NCBI GenBank assembly: GCA_024275135.1
Contig: JAJRZS010000021.1
Span: forward strand, 1 to 43,058
Direction of reading: 5' to 3'
Length of the DNA: 43,058 bases
Source: Planctomycetota bacterium
GTDB taxonomy: Bacteria > Planctomycetota > UBA1135
Shown here one piece after another: positions 41,259-43,058 of this stretch. The stretch's first letter is position 1. Each line of letters opens with the position of its first letter. The notes beneath the pieces are model-generated. The model had not been told where the DNA came from, did not search any database, and was given only the letters and a program-made list of their open reading frames with translations. The translations under genes were made by a program, and so were the position numbers.

Positions 41259-41750
41259 TTACCAGTTGTAGGCTCCAGGGGTGCTGACCTGCCAAGCCGT
41301 GGTCGGCCGGGTGGGGTCGAAGAAGGGGTTGCCGGCCGGGTAGGTCTCGGGGCCTTCGTTACAGATGAACTTGTAATCCACGCCGTCGGAGCGGTAGTGG
41401 TAACCACCGGTGGCGGTGGGGAAGTCGGTGTTCGGGTCTTTGGGCAGGGCCGGGAGGAAATCGGGCACCAAACCTGGGCAGTAACCGTTGGCATCGTAGG
41501 TGTGGGAACCGGCGAGTCCAGTGGAATCACCCTGCCAGACACCACCCGTGTCTGGGTACGTGCCATTAACCCGCTGGTAAGCGGAAAGGGCGGCCTGCAT
41601 GCTCTTCAAGTCGGAGGCGCGACGGGAGTCCCGGGCGGAGGAGGCTGCGTCTTCGAGGACGGGAATCAGAATTCCGGCGAGCATGGCCAGAATGGTGACC
41701 ACGATCAACATCTCGATGATCGTGAAGCCGGATTGTCTGTTAGTTTTCAT
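41259..41750 (-). CDS. GspG-like pseudopilin, upstream copy
   Basis: 163 aa. Short leader KTNRQSG/FTIIEMLIVVTILAML with the canonical Gly-Phe cleavage site and Glu+5. SSARDSRRASDLKSMQAALSAYQRVNGTYPDTGG is the GspG spine and start of the globular head; LPALPKDPNTDFP and YHYRSDGVDYKFICN form the calcium-loop region; it ends GAYNW. It is close in layout to the neighbouring copy, so they arose by tandem duplication. Cleaved by prepilin peptidase and likely part of a secretion or filament apparatus encoded elsewhere. No Shine-Dalgarno is seen; the terminator after it is strong. Confidence 0.87.
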   Translation of the reverse strand: MKTNRQSGFTIIEMLIVVTILAMLAGILIPVLEDAASSARDSRRASDLKSMQAALSAYQRVNGTYPDTGGVWQGDSTGLAGSHTYDANGYCPGLVPDFLPALPKDPNTDFPTATGGYHYRSDGVDYKFICNEGPETYPAGNPFFDPTRPTTAWQVSTPGAYNW

Positions 41751-41858
41751 CGTAACTTGTTGTTAACCGAGGTTTTAGGGTGAAGTCGCCGAGGCATCCA
41801 AAGGGCTGCTAAGCACGGGTGTTCAATCGCTTATCGGTGTTTGCGGGGCCTTCCTTAA

Positions 41859-41902
41859 GCCGACAGCCCTGAAAATCCGCGAAAAATCAGGGTTTGGTCG
41901 GC
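41859..41902. other. Long nested hairpin between xthA and the pseudopilin gene
   Basis: GCCGAC (41859-41864) pairs with GTCGGC (41897-41902), and inside it CCCTGA (41867-41872) pairs with TCAGGG (41887-41892). It starts 20 bases after the xthA stop on the minus strand. No T-run follows, so it may be a structured 3' end, a factor-assisted terminator or part of the control region of the pseudopilin. Confidence 0.45.
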
Positions 41903-41922
41903 GTTTGGCGAAATCCGACTTC

Positions 41923-42708
41923 CTAAGATGCTGTCAAGTCCACCAACAGCGGGGCATGGTCGCTTGGTTTGGTTGGGTGGGAACTAGGGTCGCGCTCCCA
42001 GCGGTCGAGGTGGGTGCCGGTGCAGGCAGCCTGGGCCGCGGTTGTGCCCAGGGCCAAATCGATGCGCAAACCATGATCCCGCTGGAAGGCTCCTTGTCGA
42101 TAATCCCACCACGAATAAAGGCCGCCTTCTGGGTGGTGCAGACGATACAAATCACCGAGGCCCCACTCCTTCAAGGCTTGCAACTTGGCATGCTCGGCTG
42201 GGCTGAAATGAATCCGGCCAGCCCAGGCTGCTGGGTCGTAGACATCCCGCTCGTCAGGAGCAATATTGAAATCACCCAGTAGGACCAAGGGTTCTTGAGG
42301 GGAGAAATCGTCTTGCAACCAGGAAGTCAACGCATCCAGCCAAGCCATTTTCAGTTGGAATTTGTCGCAGCCAACCTCTTTGCCGTTGATGACATAAACA
42401 TTGATCCAGCGTACGCCGCCCAGTTTGCACGAAATCACCCGCGCTTGCTCGGGGGAAGGATTGCCGGGAAATCCCATTTGCACCTCGGTCACATCTTGGC
42501 GGCTGAGAAGGGCGACCCCGTTGTAGGATTTTTGGCCGCAAACTTGGGCTTGGTAACCGGCTGCCGCCAGCGCTTGATGGGGAAAATCGGCGTCTTGAAC
42601 CTTGGTTTCTTGCAAACACACAAGGTCGGGGCGATGCCGCTCCAACAGCCCGAGTACGCGCTCGAGGCGGGTGCGGAGGGAGTTGACGTTCCAGCTGATG
42701 GCGCGCAT
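41923..42708 (-). CDS. xthA: Exodeoxyribonuclease III (AP endonuclease)
   Basis: 261 aa. Cuts DNA 5' of abasic sites and has 3'-5' exonuclease activity. Motifs: MRAISWNVNSLRTRL (metal Asn7), CLQETKVQD (catalytic Glu), INVYVINGKEVGCDKF, LGDFNIAPDERDVYD and the final SDHAPLLVDL with the catalytic Asp-His. Length is normal. Likely monocistronic: it diverges from the aldehyde dehydrogenase gene and ends near a hairpin. TAAACT six bases before its ATG may be a -10 box, matching the leaderless pattern of other genes here. Confidence 0.95.
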   Translation of the reverse strand: MRAISWNVNSLRTRLERVLGLLERHRPDLVCLQETKVQDADFPHQALAAAGYQAQVCGQKSYNGVALLSRQDVTEVQMGFPGNPSPEQARVISCKLGGVRWINVYVINGKEVGCDKFQLKMAWLDALTSWLQDDFSPQEPLVLLGDFNIAPDERDVYDPAAWAGRIHFSPAEHAKLQALKEWGLGDLYRLHHPEGGLYSWWDYRQGAFQRDHGLRIDLALGTTAAQAACTGTHLDRWERDPSSHPTKPSDHAPLLVDLTAS

Positions 42709-42737
42709 AAGTGGAGTTTACGCGCGCGGGATGCGGG

Positions 42738-42743
42738 TAGAAT
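42738..42743 (+). promoter_or_regulatory. TAGAAT -10-like box before the aldehyde dehydrogenase gene
   Basis: GCGGGTAGAAT lies ten bases before ATG 42754. The CGGGTAGAAT string is identical to that before the acyl-CoA dehydrogenase operon at 3034-3043, so the two may share promoter recognition. Confidence 0.45.
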
Positions 42744-42753
42744 AGCCGGTTCC

Positions 42754-43058
42754 ATGACCACCACCTCGACTTCGTTAGACCTTTCCTTTCTCCAGGAACT
42801 CGATTTAGCAGGCCAACAATCCGGAGCCTATTGTGGGCAGTGGCTGCCCTGCTCTGGCGCTGTGCTGGATGTGTTTTCACCTGCCACGGGGGAGAAAATT
42901 GGCAGTGTGCAACAAGCTACGGCCGAAGAATATGAAACTGTGGCCGCCCAGGCCCAAGAAGCCTTTTTGCGGTGGCGCGAATTGCCTGCCCCTGTGCGCG
43001 GCGAGTATGTGCGGCAAATTGGCGAACAGTTGCGCAAGTACAAAGAGCCCTTGGGCAA
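42754..43058 (+). CDS. Aldehyde dehydrogenase, ALDH7 type (alpha-aminoadipic semialdehyde dehydrogenase-like), 3' truncated
   Basis: The first 101 codons are present and the frame runs off the window end. Residues ~25-50 (GAYCGQWLPCSGAVLDVFSP) and VFSPATGEKIGSVQQAT fit the N-terminus of the aldehyde dehydrogenase family, and AFLRWRELPAPVRGEYVRQI followed by GEQLRKYKEPLG is close to the ALDH7 pattern. ALDH7 enzymes oxidise alpha-aminoadipic semialdehyde in lysine breakdown, or related aldehydes. NAD-binding and catalytic Cys/Glu segments lie outside the window. ATG 42754 is preceded by a TAGAAT box at ten bases; it diverges from xthA. Confidence 0.85.
   Translation, partial: MTTTSTSLDLSFLQELDLAGQQSGAYCGQWLPCSGAVLDVFSPATGEKIGSVQQATAEEYETVAAQAQEAFLRWRELPAPVRGEYVRQIGEQLRKYKEPLG

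Noticed and set aside
1..43058. tRNA, rRNA, CRISPR arrays, insertion sequences, prophage genes
   Set aside because: No cloverleaf with a T-loop consensus, no regular spaced repeats, and no transposase, integrase or phage structural gene was seen by reading; a covariance-model scan would be needed to exclude small RNAs.

Overview
The window reads as one stretch of a Gram-negative-type bacterial chromosome, GC-rich by eye and very densely packed: about 42 protein genes, no rRNA, tRNA, CRISPR array or recognisable insertion sequence, and only one gene-free gap above 300 bases (40017-40655). An outer membrane is implied by a porin-like barrel, a DUF481-type barrel, an HlyD-like adaptor and lipoproteins. 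The two FG-GAP repeat secreted proteins, the secreted HEAT-type proteins of no known family and the domain mix suggest Planctomycetota or a similarly under-sampled phylum. That is inference from protein style, not proof.

Layout. 1-2972: a truncated phosphodiesterase/pyrophosphatase-like gene converging on a membrane-anchored sulfatase-superfamily protein. 3071-6235: two acyl-CoA dehydrogenases and a metallo-beta-lactamase-fold hydrolase in one operon. 6232-11208 (minus): a THUMP-like methyltransferase co-transcribed with a peptide-type ABC importer (binding protein and two permeases, no ATPase). 11234-13493: a DUF481 barrel gene divergent from an HD-GYP c-di-GMP phosphodiesterase. 13549-17502: aminopeptidase P, then a NatA/NatB-like ABC exporter whose ATPase starts with TTG. 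17505-24895 (minus): S41 protease, tsaD, larB, two paralogous secreted proteins, carA and a HEAT-repeat protein. 24938-25976: a 6-pyruvoyl-tetrahydropterin synthase-like gene and folE. 26116-29119: a possible tiny membrane protein, a regulator fusing HTH to a shikimate-kinase-like domain, and an FG-GAP protein. 29217-30797: a lipoprotein with four carboxypeptidase-regulatory-like repeats. 30787-32841 (minus): a three-gene operon (porin, FMN-binding protein, His-rich four-helix membrane protein) behind a near-consensus Fur box. 33010-36866: an unusual membrane-fusion protein, a DUF3568-like lipoprotein, rsmJ and nadA. 36996-40016: a second FG-GAP protein and class I aldolase fbaB. 40656-42708 (minus): two GspG-like pseudopilins and xthA. 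42754-end: the start of an ALDH7-type aldehyde dehydrogenase.

Regulation. A TAGAAT hexamer sits 6-27 bases before the start codon of six genes that head transcription units, often so close that the mRNA would be leaderless or nearly so; Shine-Dalgarno sequences are scarce. Within operons, start and stop codons overlap as ATGA, TTGA or GTGA, which suggests translational coupling. Three clear hairpin-plus-T-run terminators are visible.

The best candidate for an undescribed system is the Fur-box operon at 31212-32876: an outer-membrane barrel, an exported covalent-flavin-type protein and a putative di-heme membrane protein, which together look like an iron-responsive extracytoplasmic electron-transfer or ferric-reduction module.
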